This document shows positions 7,060-15,611 of a DNA stretch of 64,000 bases, one piece after another; position 1 is the first letter of the stretch, and the number at the start of each line of letters is the position of its first letter. The position numbers and the translations under genes were made by a program. Source of the DNA: Prevotella sp. (lineage in GTDB: Bacteria; Bacteroidota; Bacteroidia; Bacteroidales; Bacteroidaceae); NCBI GenBank assembly GCA_016285245.1, contig JAEEQH010000016.1, forward strand, positions 1 through 64,000, given 5' to 3'. The notes below the pieces were generated by a model that worked only from the letters and a program-made list of their open reading frames with translations, searched no databases and was not told the origin of the DNA.

Positions 7060-8067
7060 ATGACAAAATACAATGGTATGAAAAAGGCGATGATGGCCTG
7101 CTGTGTCATGCTCCTGACGAGTATGCTCCTGCCGTCGTGTCTGGGCGATGACGACGACGTGACGCTCTACGACGACGTGGCCATCACCTCGGTGACGCTG
7201 GGTACGCTGAACCGCTACCTGACGACCACCGCCAGCGACGGCTCGGACTCCGTCTACAAGCGCACCTACGCCGGCAGCACCGTCAGGCTGGTCATCGACC
7301 AGATAGGGCACCGCATCTACAGTGCCACCCCGCTGCCCATGGGTACGGACCTGAAGCACGTCGTCTGCACGCTGACGACGAAGAACAACGCCATCGTGGC
7401 CGAGAAGTCGTTGACGAGCGACTTGCTGAGGGTTGTCTCGTCGACGGACTCGCTGGACTTCAGCGTGCCGCGCACGCTGCGTGTCTACGCCACCGACGGC
7501 GAGCACTACCGCGACTACGTGATGACGTTGACGGTGCGCGAGCAGGAGGCCGGCACGCTGGTGTGGACGGCTGACGACGGGCAGATGATGCCCGAGGCAG
7601 CAGCCACGCCCGACAGCATCGATCTGACGCGCCTGGACGCCGACGCGTCGCTGGTGCCCATGCTGGGACTGACGGGCGTCACCTGGCAGGGCCGCGGCAA
7701 CGTGGAGTACACCCTGTGGGCGGGCCTTAAGGCCGAGACGGACACGGCGATGACGCTGTGGCGCCGTCTGCGCGACGAGGGTCACGAGGGCCAGTGGGTG
7801 CTGATGACCCAGGCCGAGGACAACCCCTACTACCTGCCCGCCGCCCCGCAGGTGGCACTGGCCTACGTCGGTGGCTACCTGCTGGCGCTGACAAGCGACG
7901 GCACCATCTACCGCAGTCAGGACCAGGGCATCACCTGGCGCACGGACGATAAGCTGCAGATGCCCGAGGGCTTCCAGGGTGCCCCGATGACGGTCGTCAG
8001 CGACGGCAACACCTTGTGGCTGCAGGACGGAAGGGGGAAGAAATGGTCGGGGAGCATTTCTAGATGA
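7060..8067 (+). CDS. DUF6242-type lipoprotein
   Basis: A 335-residue lipoprotein. The signal peptide ends in a lipobox LLPSC near residue 27, followed by an acidic GDDDD stretch, a Bacteroidetes surface-export-like signal. Residues about 35-165 form an Ig-like domain (TLRVYATDGEHYRDYVMTLTV). The C-terminal half has propeller-like strands (TSDGTIYRSQDQGITWRT) with the SxDxGxTW sialidase/BNR signature. In Bacteroidales this gene often precedes a DUF6089 gene and uppS, as here, suggesting a role in outer-membrane assembly or surface display; no activity is known to me. The start could be ATG 7078, which gives a better signal peptide. Confidence 0.7.
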   Translation: MTKYNGMKKAMMACCVMLLTSMLLPSCLGDDDDVTLYDDVAITSVTLGTLNRYLTTTASDGSDSVYKRTYAGSTVRLVIDQIGHRIYSATPLPMGTDLKHVVCTLTTKNNAIVAEKSLTSDLLRVVSSTDSLDFSVPRTLRVYATDGEHYRDYVMTLTVREQEAGTLVWTADDGQMMPEAAATPDSIDLTRLDADASLVPMLGLTGVTWQGRGNVEYTLWAGLKAETDTAMTLWRRLRDEGHEGQWVLMTQAEDNPYYLPAAPQVALAYVGGYLLALTSDGTIYRSQDQGITWRTDDKLQMPEGFQGAPMTVVSDGNTLWLQDGRGKKWSGSISR

Positions 8068-8104
8068 AAAATGAAAGATGAGAGATGAAAGGCACTATGT
8101 GCCT

Positions 8105-8139
8105 AACTGAGAATTGAGAACTGAGAACTGAGAACTGAG
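8105..8139 (+). repeat. Heptad repeat array (GAACTGA type)
   Basis: Tandem 7-bp units of GAACTGA or GAATTGA run up to the next start codon. A reverse-oriented, degenerate array lies 70 bases on, inside the next gene (8205-8232), so the pair could fold over the start region. Confidence 0.8.
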
Positions 8140-8868
8140 ATGGGCTGCGCTATGAGAATGGACAAGTGGGTGAGGGGCTGTCGGTACTGGGTGCTGACGG
8201 CATTGCTCATTTCTCACTTCTCACTGTTCACTAGCAGCGTAGCGGCTCAGGACGATCCGGAGTACCGCATGGAGGTGGGCGGCGGCGTGGCGCTGACGAC
8301 CTATCTGGGCGACTTCAACGCGAACCTGACGACAGGGATGCAGGGCGCAGGGGCGCTCGTGGCTAAATATAAGATGAACCCGCGCATGGCCTTCGCCGCC
8401 ACGATGACCTACGGCCGGATGAAAGGCAGCAGCAAGGACACCGAGACGTGGTACCCCGAGACGGCGGAGAGGCCCTACAGCTTCAGCAACCAGCTGATAG
8501 ACCTGACGCTGCGCTACGAGTATAACTTCTGGGCCTACGGCACGGGGCGCGAGTACTACGGAGCAAAGCCCGTGGCACCGTTCATCGCCCTGGGACTGGG
8601 CTTCACCTACGCCGACGCCCACCCGGGCACCTTCGCCGCCAGCCTGCCGGTAGGTGCCGGTGTGAAGGTGAAACTCGGCGAGCGGCTGAACCTCAGCGCG
8701 GAGTGGATGATGCACTTCACCGGCACGGACCGTCTGGACGGCGTGAAGGACCCGTACGGCATCAAGAGCAGCGGCCTGCTGAAGAACACCGACTGCTTCA
8801 GCGCCTTCATGGTGGCGCTGACCTACGATATTTGGGAGAAATGTAAAACGTGCAACAATGATAGATAA
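8140..8868 (+). CDS. DUF6089-type outer-membrane beta-barrel protein
   Basis: A 242-residue exported protein. The signal peptide (residues about 10-36) includes [16 protein letters not shown], whose central part is encoded by a TCTCACTTCTCACT heptad array. The mature part has the alternating strand pattern and closing residues of an eight-stranded barrel ([38 protein letters not shown]), as in OmpW/PorT-like proteins. It overlaps the uppS start by 11 bases, so the two are translationally coupled. ATGs at 8152 and 8158 are alternative starts. Confidence 0.75.
   Translation: MGCAMRMDKWVRGCRYWVLTALLISHFSLFTSSVAAQDDPEYRMEVGGGVALTTYLGDFNANLTTGMQGAGALVAKYKMNPRMAFAATMTYGRMKGSSKDTETWYPETAERPYSFSNQLIDLTLRYEYNFWAYGTGREYYGAKPVAPFIALGLGFTYADAHPGTFAASLPVGAGVKVKLGERLNLSAEWMMHFTGTDRLDGVKDPYGIKSSGLLKNTDCFSAFMVALTYDIWEKCKTCNNDR
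8205..8232 (+). repeat. Heptad array inside a signal-peptide coding region
   Basis: TTTCTCACTTCTCACTGTTCAC is the reverse orientation of the GAACTGA/GTGAGAA array. It encodes the hydrophobic core HFSLFT of the DUF6089 signal peptide. Confidence 0.65.
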
Positions 8869-9631
8869 GAACAACATACCCCAGCACATCGCCATCATCA
8901 TGGACGGCAACGGACGCTGGGCCATGGAACAAGGCAAGGACCGCAGCTTCGGTCACCAGGCCGGTGTGGACATCGTGCGCCGCATCACCGCGGAGTGTAC
9001 ACGTCTCGGCGTGAAGTACCTGACGCTCTACACCTTCTCGACAGAGAACTGGAACCGCCCCGCCGAGGAGGTGGCGGCGCTGATGGGTCTGGTGCTGGCC
9101 TCGATGGAGGACAAGCTGTTCATGGAGCACAACGTGCGCTTCCGCGTCATCGGCGACATGAAACGCCTGCCCGACGCCGTGCAGAAGAAGCTGCGCGACA
9201 TCGAGGAGCGCACCGTCAACAACGACAGGATGACCATGGTCGTCGCCCTGAGCTACTCGAGCCGCTGGGAGATTACCGAGGCCGTGCGCCAGATAGTGAC
9301 CGAGGTGAACGACCTGGAACTGCCCCTGCCGCAGAACAAGCTGAAGAAGCTGGTGACGGGCGGCATCCGTGCCGAGGACATCACCGAGGAGTACATCAGC
9401 CAGCACCTGCAGACGAGCTTCATGCCCGACCCCGACCTGCTGATACGCACCGGCGGCGAGCTGCGCATATCGAACTACCTGCTGTGGCAGATAGCCTACT
9501 CGGAGCTGTACTTCTGTGACACCTACTGGCCCGACTTCGACGAGGAGTGCCTGCACAAGGCCATCGAGGACTACCAGCGCCGCCAGCGCCGCTACGGCAA
9601 GACCGAGGCACAGGTGGAGAGCGAGGCTTAG
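8858..9631 (+). CDS. uppS: Isoprenyl transferase (undecaprenyl diphosphate synthase)
   Basis: A 257-residue cis-prenyltransferase that extends farnesyl diphosphate with isopentenyl diphosphate to make the C55 lipid carrier for peptidoglycan and O-antigen. The diphosphate-binding motif [10 protein letters not shown] contains the catalytic Asp16. The motifs [20 protein letters not shown] and [19 protein letters not shown] are all intact, and length is normal. It is cytosolic and membrane-associated. The gene overlaps DUF6089 and is followed by bamA after a heptad repeat array, which links carrier lipid synthesis with outer-membrane assembly. Confidence 0.95.
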   Translation: MIDKNNIPQHIAIIMDGNGRWAMEQGKDRSFGHQAGVDIVRRITAECTRLGVKYLTLYTFSTENWNRPAEEVAALMGLVLASMEDKLFMEHNVRFRVIGDMKRLPDAVQKKLRDIEERTVNNDRMTMVVALSYSSRWEITEAVRQIVTEVNDLELPLPQNKLKKLVTGGIRAEDITEEYISQHLQTSFMPDPDLLIRTGGELRISNYLLWQIAYSELYFCDTYWPDFDEECLHKAIEDYQRRQRRYGKTEAQVESEA

Positions 9632-9636
9632 CCTTT

Positions 9637-9673
9637 AGTGAAAAGTGAAGAGTGAAGAGTGAAGAGTGAAGAA
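9637..9673 (+). repeat. Heptad array (GTGAAGA type) with conserved flank
   Basis: Four to five units of AGTGAAG are followed by AATTTGCTACCGC. The same flank follows the arrays at 32070-32111 and, on the other strand, 51980-52020. A reverse-oriented array lies 105 bases downstream in bamA. Confidence 0.85.
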
Positions 9674-9701
9674 TTTGCTACCGCTTTGAAATAGACATAC
9701 A

Positions 9702-12377
9702 ATGAATAATATCATTTCAACTATTGTGAAGACAAGTCTGAAGAAGAATCGATTGCTGCTACTCGTGGCATTCTTTACGCTTCATTCTTCACTCTTCACT
9801 TTAAGGGCTCAGGATATCATTATCAATCCCGACATCAGCTATGCCGGCACGCCGCGCACATGCGAGATTGGCGGCATCGACGTCGAGGGCGTCGAGGGCT
9901 ACGAGGACTATGTGCTGACAGGACTGTCGGGACTGCAGGTAGGCCAGCAGATAGAGATTCCCGGACAGGCCATCACCGACGCCGTGAAGCGCTACTGGCG
10001 CCACGGCCTGTTCTCGAAGGTGGCCATCACCGCCGACTCGCTGATAGGCTCGAAGATCTACCTGTGCATACACCTGGCCCTGCGCCCCCGCGTCAGCGCC
10101 ATCAACTACACCGGTCTGAAGAAGTCGGAGCGCGAGGACATGGAGGCGAAGCTCGGCATCATGAAGGGCTCGCAGATAACGCCGAACATGATTGACCGTG
10201 CGAAAATCCTGGCTAAGAAGTACTTCGACGAGAAGGGCTACAAGAACGCGGAGATCGACATCCAGCAGCGCGACGACGTCACCGGCAAGAACCAGGTGAT
10301 CCTGGACATCGACGTCGACAAGAAGGAGAAGATGAAGGTGCGCAACATCATCTTCCAAGGCAACGACCAGCTGGCAGCCAAGAAGATCAAAGGCGGCTTC
10401 TTCACGAAGGGTGCCTTCGGCAAGATCCACGAGGCGGGCAAGCTGACGAACTTCTTCAAGGCGAAGAAGTTCACCGACGAGCGCCTCCGCGAGGCGAAGG
10501 AGCAGCTCATCGACAAGTACAACGAGCTGGGCTTCCGCGACATGGAGATCATCGAGGACTCCGTGTGGAACGTCGACGACAGGCACGTGAACGTCATGGT
10601 ACGCGTCGACGAGGGCCAGCGCTACTACCTGCGTGACATCACCTGGGTGGGCAACACCGTCGTCACCACCGAGGGACTGGAGCGCACGCTGAACATGAAG
10701 CGCGGCGACATCTACAACCAGAAGCTCATCATGAAGCGCATACGCGACGACGAGGACGCCGTCGGCAACTACTACTATAACAACGGCTATGTGTTCTCGC
10801 AGATAGAACCCGTGGAGGTGAACATCGACGGCGACTCCATCGACGTGGAGATGCGCATCACCGAGGGTCCGCAGGCACACCTGAACCACGTGCGCATCTA
10901 CGGCAACGACCGCATCTACGAGGAGGTGGTGCGCCGCGAGCTGCGCACGAAGCCCGGCGACCTGTTCAACAAGGAGGCCATCATCCGCTCCATCCGTGAG
11001 ATTGCTGCCATGGGCTACTTCGAGGCCGACAAGGTGAACCCCGACGTGAAGCCGAACTACGAGGACGGCACCGTGGACCTGAACTGGATGCTCGAACAGA
11101 AGTCCAACGACCAGGTGGAGTTCTCGCTGGGCTGGGGACAGACGGGCGTCATAGGACGTATCGGTCTGAAGCTGAACAACTTCTCCATGCGTAACCTCAT
11201 CGGCAAGAACAAGATGCACCGCGGCATCATGCCCATCGGCGACGGTGAGCAGCTCGGCATCAACTTCCAGTCGAACGGCTCGTACTACTACTCCGGCTCC
11301 GCCAGCTACTCGACGAACTGGTTCGGCGGCAAGCGACCGAATGCCTTCAACGTCGGCGTGTTCTACTCGAAGCAGTCGGACATCTCGAGCACCTACCGCA
11401 ACAGCAGCTGGATGAACTCGATGTACAACTACTACGGCGGCTACGGTATGTACAACAACTACTCGTACAACTACGACGCCCTGCTCGACGACGACAAGAC
11501 GATCAGCATGATCGGCGCATCCATCGGATGGGGTAAGCGTCTGCGCTGGCCCGACGACTACTTCCAGCTGTCGGCAACGCTCGGCTTCACACGCTATATG
11601 CTGCGCGACTGGAGCTACTTCTACATCGCCAACGGTAACTGTAACAACCTGAACCTCGGCGTCACACTGTCGCGAACGTCGACAGACCACCCCCTGTTCC
11701 CGCGCCGCGGCTCGGAGTTCATGGCATCGCTGACGATGACGCCACCCTGGTCGCTCTTCGACGGTAAGGACTACGCCCACCTGGCCAAGGACTACACGTC
11801 GTCAACCTACGAGGACGAGCTGCAGGAGGTGTACCGCTGGATAGAATACCACAAGTGGAAGATGAAGCTGCGCACGTTCACCGCCCTCACCAACGGGCAG
11901 AAGTGCTTCGTGCTGATGACACGCTTCGAACTGGGTATCCTCGGCAGCTACAACCTCAACAAGAAGTCGCCCTTCGAGACGTTCTACATGGGCGGCGACG
12001 GCATGAGCGGATACTCCTACGGCTACGCCGAGGAGACCATCGGCCTGCGAGGCTACGAAAACGGTGCGCTGACACCCCGCGGTGCTGCCGGCTACGCCTA
12101 CGACCGCATGACGCTGGAGCTGCGCTACCCGTTCATGATGGGTAACACCACCATCTACGGCCTGACATTCCTCGAGGGTGGTAACGCCTGGACGGAGGCG
12201 AAGAAGTTCAACCCCTTCGACATCAAGCGCTCGGCAGGCGTCGGTGTCCGCATCTTCCTCCCGATGGTGGGTCTGATGGGTATCGACTGGGCCTACGGCT
12301 TCGACAAGCCCCACTACTCCAGCGGTCAGACGCGCGGCGGCTCACAGTTCCACTTCATCCTGGGACAGGAATTCTAA
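9702..12377 (+). CDS. bamA: Outer-membrane assembly factor BamA
   Basis: An 891-residue Omp85 protein that inserts beta-barrels into the outer membrane. After the signal peptide (about residues 1-36) come five POTRA repeats (about 45-440; for example VRIYGNDRIYEEVVRRELRTKPGDLFNKE) and a C-terminal 16-strand barrel (about 450-891). The conserved LRGY motif, a variant of the VRGF lid motif, is in GLRGYENGALTPRG. The final residue is Phe, as needed for assembly. Oddly, the signal peptide core FFTLHSSLFTL is encoded by a heptad repeat. It sits with uppS and OmpH/Skp genes in the usual Bacteroidales order. Confidence 0.95.
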   Translation: MNNIISTIVKTSLKKNRLLLLVAFFTLHSSLFTLRAQDIIINPDISYAGTPRTCEIGGIDVEGVEGYEDYVLTGLSGLQVGQQIEIPGQAITDAVKRYWRHGLFSKVAITADSLIGSKIYLCIHLALRPRVSAINYTGLKKSEREDMEAKLGIMKGSQITPNMIDRAKILAKKYFDEKGYKNAEIDIQQRDDVTGKNQVILDIDVDKKEKMKVRNIIFQGNDQLAAKKIKGGFFTKGAFGKIHEAGKLTNFFKAKKFTDERLREAKEQLIDKYNELGFRDMEIIEDSVWNVDDRHVNVMVRVDEGQRYYLRDITWVGNTVVTTEGLERTLNMKRGDIYNQKLIMKRIRDDEDAVGNYYYNNGYVFSQIEPVEVNIDGDSIDVEMRITEGPQAHLNHVRIYGNDRIYEEVVRRELRTKPGDLFNKEAIIRSIREIAAMGYFEADKVNPDVKPNYEDGTVDLNWMLEQKSNDQVEFSLGWGQTGVIGRIGLKLNNFSMRNLIGKNKMHRGIMPIGDGEQLGINFQSNGSYYYSGSASYSTNWFGGKRPNAFNVGVFYSKQSDISSTYRNSSWMNSMYNYYGGYGMYNNYSYNYDALLDDDKTISMIGASIGWGKRLRWPDDYFQLSATLGFTRYMLRDWSYFYIANGNCNNLNLGVTLSRTSTDHPLFPRRGSEFMASLTMTPPWSLFDGKDYAHLAKDYTSSTYEDELQEVYRWIEYHKWKMKLRTFTALTNGQKCFVLMTRFELGILGSYNLNKKSPFETFYMGGDGMSGYSYGYAEETIGLRGYENGALTPRGAAGYAYDRMTLELRYPFMMGNTTIYGLTFLEGGNAWTEAKKFNPFDIKRSAGVGVRIFLPMVGLMGIDWAYGFDKPHYSSGQTRGGSQFHFILGQEF
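9779..9802 (+). repeat. Heptad array inside the bamA signal-peptide region
   Basis: TTCATTCTTCACTCTTCACT is the inverse of the array at 9637-9673. Its translation (LHSSLFTL) supplies part of the hydrophobic core of the BamA signal peptide. Confidence 0.8.
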
Positions 12378-12390
12378 CGGCACGGAGTGC

Positions 12391-12426
12391 GTAGATAAGA
12401 GATAATAGATAATAGATAAGAGATAG
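12391..12426 (+). repeat. Heptad array (AGATAAT/AGATAAG type)
   Basis: About five tandem units of AGATAAG or AGATAAT lie between bamA and the first ompH gene. A similar array, AGATAATAGATAAGAGATAAG, followed by a CCCATA(A/G) triplet series, occupies 12974-13030 between the first two ompH genes. Confidence 0.75.
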
Positions 12427-12463
12427 GCGGCTTTGCCGATTATGAACTAAGAATGAAGAAATT

Positions 12464-12976
12464 ATGAAGAAGTTTCTATTGTTATTCGTACTGTGTGCAT
12501 CGGCAGTGTCGATGCAGGCACAGAAGTTCGCGCTGATCGACATGGAGTATATCCTGAAGAATATTCCGGCATACGAGCGGGCCAACGAGCAGCTGACGCA
12601 GGTGTCGAAGAAGTGGCAGGCAGAGGTCGACGCGCTGACGACAGAGGCGCAGACCATGTACAAGACCTACCAGAACGAGGTCGTCTTCCTCTCGGGCGAG
12701 CAGAAGAAAGCCCGTCAGGACGCCATCATGGAGAAGGAGCGGCAGGCCGCCGAGCTGAAGCGTAAGTACTTCGGTCCCGAGGGTGAGCTCTTCAAGAAGC
12801 GCAACGCCCTGATGACACCCATCCAGGACGAGATCTACAATGCCGTGAAGGACCTGGCAGAGCAGCACAACTACCAGCTTGTGCTCGACCGTGCCAGCGA
12901 CACCGGCATCATCTTCGGCTCACCGAAGATCGACATCTCCACCGACGTCCTCAGGAAACTGGGGTACAGTTATTAG
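12464..12976 (+). CDS. OmpH/Skp family periplasmic chaperone 1
   Basis: A 170-residue exported protein with signal peptide MKKFLLLFVLCASAVSMQAQ. It has the Skp pattern of a long charged helical hairpin (about residues 38-115) flanked by short strands (KFALIDMEYILKN at the N-terminus; YQLVLDRASDTGIIFGS at the C-terminus). Skp trimers hold unfolded outer-membrane proteins for BamA, whose gene lies directly upstream. The stop codon runs straight into an AGATAA repeat array. It is the first of three paralogues here. Confidence 0.85.
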   Translation: MKKFLLLFVLCASAVSMQAQKFALIDMEYILKNIPAYERANEQLTQVSKKWQAEVDALTTEAQTMYKTYQNEVVFLSGEQKKARQDAIMEKERQAAELKRKYFGPEGELFKKRNALMTPIQDEIYNAVKDLAEQHNYQLVLDRASDTGIIFGSPKIDISTDVLRKLGYSY

Positions 12977-13049
12977 ATAATAGATAAGAGATAAGACCCA
13001 TAGGTCCCATAAGTCCAATAAGACCCATAAACAAAAAAAACAATAAGAA

Positions 13050-13556
13050 ATGAAAAAGTTTATCATCTGCGCTATCTGCGCACTCTGCGGCTTCACCACC
13101 GCTAACGCACAGGCTAAGTTCGGCCACGTGAACATCCAGGAAATCATCCAGGCTATGCCCGAGTACACCAAGGCCAAGAACGAGATCGACGCTCTCCAGG
13201 CACAGTACGAGGCCGACCTGAAGTCGATGCAGGACGAGCTGCAGAAGAAGGGCGAGGCCTTCGAGAAGGAGCAGGCCACCCTGCCCGAGAACATCAAGAC
13301 GCGCCGTCAGCAGGAGCTCCAGGATATGTACACGAAGATCCAGCAGAGCTTCCAGGACAACCAGCAGGCCCTGCAGAAAGCCTCGGCAGAGAAGATGCAG
13401 GCCATCAACACCAAGATCCTCGACGCCATCAAGGCCGTTGGCCAGAGCGGTGGCTACGTCTACATCATGGAGACGGGTGCCGGCATCCCCTACATCAGCA
13501 CCACCCTCTCGACCGACGTCACCGCACAGGTGAAAACCCAGCTGGGATTGAAGTAA
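13050..13556 (+). CDS. OmpH/Skp family periplasmic chaperone 2
   Basis: A 168-residue exported protein (signal peptide ends TTANAQ). The mature region has KFGHVNIQEIIQAMPEY, a long coiled-coil tentacle rich in Gln, Glu and Lys (about 45-120), and the terminal GGYVYIMETGAGIPYIS strand typical of Skp. It should act with BamA on nascent outer-membrane proteins. It lies 73 bases downstream of paralogue 1 and is separated from the third by a 76-bp hairpin element and a greA gene. Confidence 0.85.
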   Translation: MKKFIICAICALCGFTTANAQAKFGHVNIQEIIQAMPEYTKAKNEIDALQAQYEADLKSMQDELQKKGEAFEKEQATLPENIKTRRQQELQDMYTKIQQSFQDNQQALQKASAEKMQAINTKILDAIKAVGQSGGYVYIMETGAGIPYISTTLSTDVTAQVKTQLGLK

Positions 13557-13588
13557 GCATCACTCATAGAAACGAGGTGTGTCAAAAG

Positions 13589-13664
13589 AACAAAAATCTT
13601 CAAAAATCTGACATCAATAAGCCTGTTGAGAGCCATTTTTGTTAGATTTTTGAAGATTTTTGTT
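13589..13664. repeat. 76-bp hairpin element, copy A
   Basis: A 24-base arm at 13589-13612 pairs with 13641-13664 with one mismatch (a possible G-U pair); the loop is 28 bases and contains AATAAGCCTGTTGAGAGCC. Copy B at 35075-35150 has the same arms and almost the same loop. Outside the arms GTGTCAAAA and TTTTGACAC extend the pairing here. It may also end transcription between ompH and greA. Confidence 0.85.
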
Positions 13665-13703
13665 TAACTCTAGGTGTTTTTGACACGTCCTCTTTAATTG
13701 ACG

Positions 13704-14168
13704 ATGGAATATATGTCTCAGGAAGGCTACGACAAGCTCGTGGCCGAGCTCCAGCACATGGTGAACGTGGAGCTACCGCAGGTGAAGGACGCCATTGCCG
13801 AGGCACGTGACAAGGGCGACCTCAGCGAGAACTTCGAGTACCATGCCGCCAAGCGCGAGCAGGGCCGCCTGCTGGGGCGCATACGCTTCAAGCAGCGCGT
13901 GCTGGAGAACGCGCGTGTCATCGACAAGTCGCTGCTGGCCAGCGACAGCGTCATCCTGCTGAGCCGTGTGGAGATGACCAACCTCACGAACAACGCCCGC
14001 ATGACCTACACCATCGCCAGCCCCCACGAGGCCAACCTCCGCGAGGGGAAGATCTCCATCAAGTCGCCCATCGCCCAGGCCCTGCTGAACAAGAAGGTCG
14101 GCGACATCGTCGAAGTCCACGTGCCCGCCGGCACCTTGAGGCTCCGCATAGAGAGCATCAGTCAGTAA
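13704..14168 (+). CDS. greA: Transcript cleavage factor GreA (first paralogue)
   Basis: A 154-residue Gre factor that enters the RNA polymerase secondary channel and stimulates cleavage of backtracked RNA. The coiled-coil tip keeps the key acidic pair in GDLSENFEYHAAK, which aligns with Asp41 and Glu44 of E. coli GreA. The C-terminal FKBP-like domain includes ANLREGKISIKSPIAQALLNKKVGD. ATG 13704 is chosen over the upstream TTG at 13698. It lies unusually within the ompH/murI run, after hairpin element copy A. A second GreA is at 34067; this copy is more basic in the coil (KREQGRLLGRIRFKQRVLENAR). Confidence 0.9.
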   Translation: MEYMSQEGYDKLVAELQHMVNVELPQVKDAIAEARDKGDLSENFEYHAAKREQGRLLGRIRFKQRVLENARVIDKSLLASDSVILLSRVEMTNLTNNARMTYTIASPHEANLREGKISIKSPIAQALLNKKVGDIVEVHVPAGTLRLRIESISQ

Positions 14169-14189
14169 CCGCCACAACGCCAAAAGAAC

Positions 14190-14738
14190 ATGAAAAAAGT
14201 CCTATTACTGATCTTCGCCTGTCTGGCCCTGACGGCCCAGGCACAGGAGGAGGAGACCGCCAAGAGTGACACACCTGCTGCCGCTGCTGCGCAACTGAAG
14301 ATCGGTCTCGTGAGCTACACGCAGGCCCTGCAGGCCATGCCCGGCTACGCGCTGACACAGCAGCGGCTGGCCGAGCTGCGTGCGCAGTACGACAAGGAGC
14401 TGAAGCGCGTCGAGGACGAGTTCAACCGTAAGTACGAGGAGTTCCTCGACGGACAGAAGGAGTTCCCGAAGACCATCCTCCTGAAGCGCCAGACGGAGCT
14501 GAAGGAGCTCATGGAACGTAACGTCGCCTTCAAGGCCAACAGCCAGCGCGAGCTCGCCGACGCCGAGGTGGCCGCCATGAAGCCGCTGAAGGAGCAGCTG
14601 AACGGTGTGCTGGCCGAGGTGGCCAAGAAACACGGCTTCGTCATGATACTGAATACCGACGCTGACGCCTGCCCATACATCGACCCCACGATGGGTGTGG
14701 ACGTCCTGCCGATGGTGATGGAAGGATTGAAGAATTGA
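14190..14738 (+). CDS. OmpH/Skp family periplasmic chaperone 3
   Basis: A 182-residue exported protein with signal peptide MKKVLLLIFACLALTAQAQ, a short linker rich in Glu and Ala, then Skp-like KIGLVSYTQALQAMPGY, a long helical hairpin (about 65-140) and C-terminal HGFVMILNTDADACPYID. It is the most divergent of the three OmpH copies here and starts 21 bases after greA. Its last codons run directly into a TTGAAGAA heptad array that ends at the murI start. Confidence 0.8.
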   Translation: MKKVLLLIFACLALTAQAQEEETAKSDTPAAAAAQLKIGLVSYTQALQAMPGYALTQQRLAELRAQYDKELKRVEDEFNRKYEEFLDGQKEFPKTILLKRQTELKELMERNVAFKANSQRELADAEVAAMKPLKEQLNGVLAEVAKKHGFVMILNTDADACPYIDPTMGVDVLPMVMEGLKN

Positions 14739-14758
14739 AAAATTGAAGAATTGAAGAA
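14724..14758 (+). repeat. Heptad array (TTGAAGAA type) over an ompH end and murI start
   Basis: Units of ATTGAAGA/ATTGAAAA encode the last two codons and stop of ompH 3 and continue to the GTG start of murI. Confidence 0.75.
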
Positions 14759-15580
14759 GTGAAGGGACCTATCGGTATATTTGATAGCGGCTACGGCGGA
14801 CTGACCATCCTGCACGGCATACGCCAGCTGCTGCCCGAGTACGACTACCTGTACCTCGGCGACAACGCCCGTGCGCCCTACGGTCCCCGCTCGTTCGACG
14901 TCGTCTACGAGTTCACCCGCCAGGCCGTCATCAAGCTCTTCGACATGGGCTGCCACCTCGTCATCCTCGGCTGTAACACCGCCTCGGCGAAGGCCCTGCG
15001 TACCATCCAGCAGCGCGACCTGCCGACGATAGACCCCGCACGCCGCGTCCTCGGCATCATTCGCCCCACGGCAGAGGTCATCGGAACACTCACCAAGAGC
15101 CGCCACGTCGGCGTGCTGGCCACCGAGGGTACCATCAAGAGCGAGAGCTACACGCTGGAGATACAGAAGCAGTATCCCGACATCACCGTCAGCGGCGTGG
15201 CCTGTCCCTTCTGGGTGCCGCTGGTGGAGTATAACGAGGCCGACTCCCCCGGTGCCGACTACTTCGTGAAGAAGCGCATCGACGAGATCATGCGCAAGGA
15301 CCCGGCGATCGACGCCATCATCCTGGGCTGCACACACTACCCCCTGCTGATGCCGAAGATCCTGAAATATATGCCGACAGGCGTCCGTATCGTGCCTCAG
15401 GGCGAGTACGTGGCCGAGAGCCTGAAGCGCTACTTCGAGAAGCACCCCGAGATAGAGGCGCGCTGCTCGCGCGGCGCCGGCGTGCGCTACCTGACCACCG
15501 AGAACCCCGAGAAGTTCAAGGAGCAGGCACAGATCTTCCTCCACGAGGATGTCAGCGTGGAGAACATCACCTTAGGTTAA
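14759..15580 (+). CDS. murI: Glutamate racemase
   Basis: A 273-residue cofactor-independent racemase making D-glutamate for peptidoglycan. The two catalytic cysteines are Cys72 (GCNTASA) and Cys191 (LGCTHYPLL); the N-terminal IGIFDSGYGGLT and LGDNARAPYG motifs are intact. The start is GTG at 14759, positioned at the end of a heptad repeat array; no ATG lies nearby in frame. Cytosolic. It ends the envelope cluster uppS, bamA, ompH, murI. Confidence 0.95.
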   Translation: MKGPIGIFDSGYGGLTILHGIRQLLPEYDYLYLGDNARAPYGPRSFDVVYEFTRQAVIKLFDMGCHLVILGCNTASAKALRTIQQRDLPTIDPARRVLGIIRPTAEVIGTLTKSRHVGVLATEGTIKSESYTLEIQKQYPDITVSGVACPFWVPLVEYNEADSPGADYFVKKRIDEIMRKDPAIDAIILGCTHYPLLMPKILKYMPTGVRIVPQGEYVAESLKRYFEKHPEIEARCSRGAGVRYLTTENPEKFKEQAQIFLHEDVSVENITLG

Positions 15581-15611
15581 CCCACACCACCAGCGAGGCA
15601 AGAACCCTCAT

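Noticed and set aside
9801..11780. A 659-codon open frame antisense to bamA
   Set aside because: It lies exactly opposite a strong gene in GC-rich sequence. Its product is a Val/Leu/Asp/His-rich string without domains, as expected for the complement of GC-rich codons.
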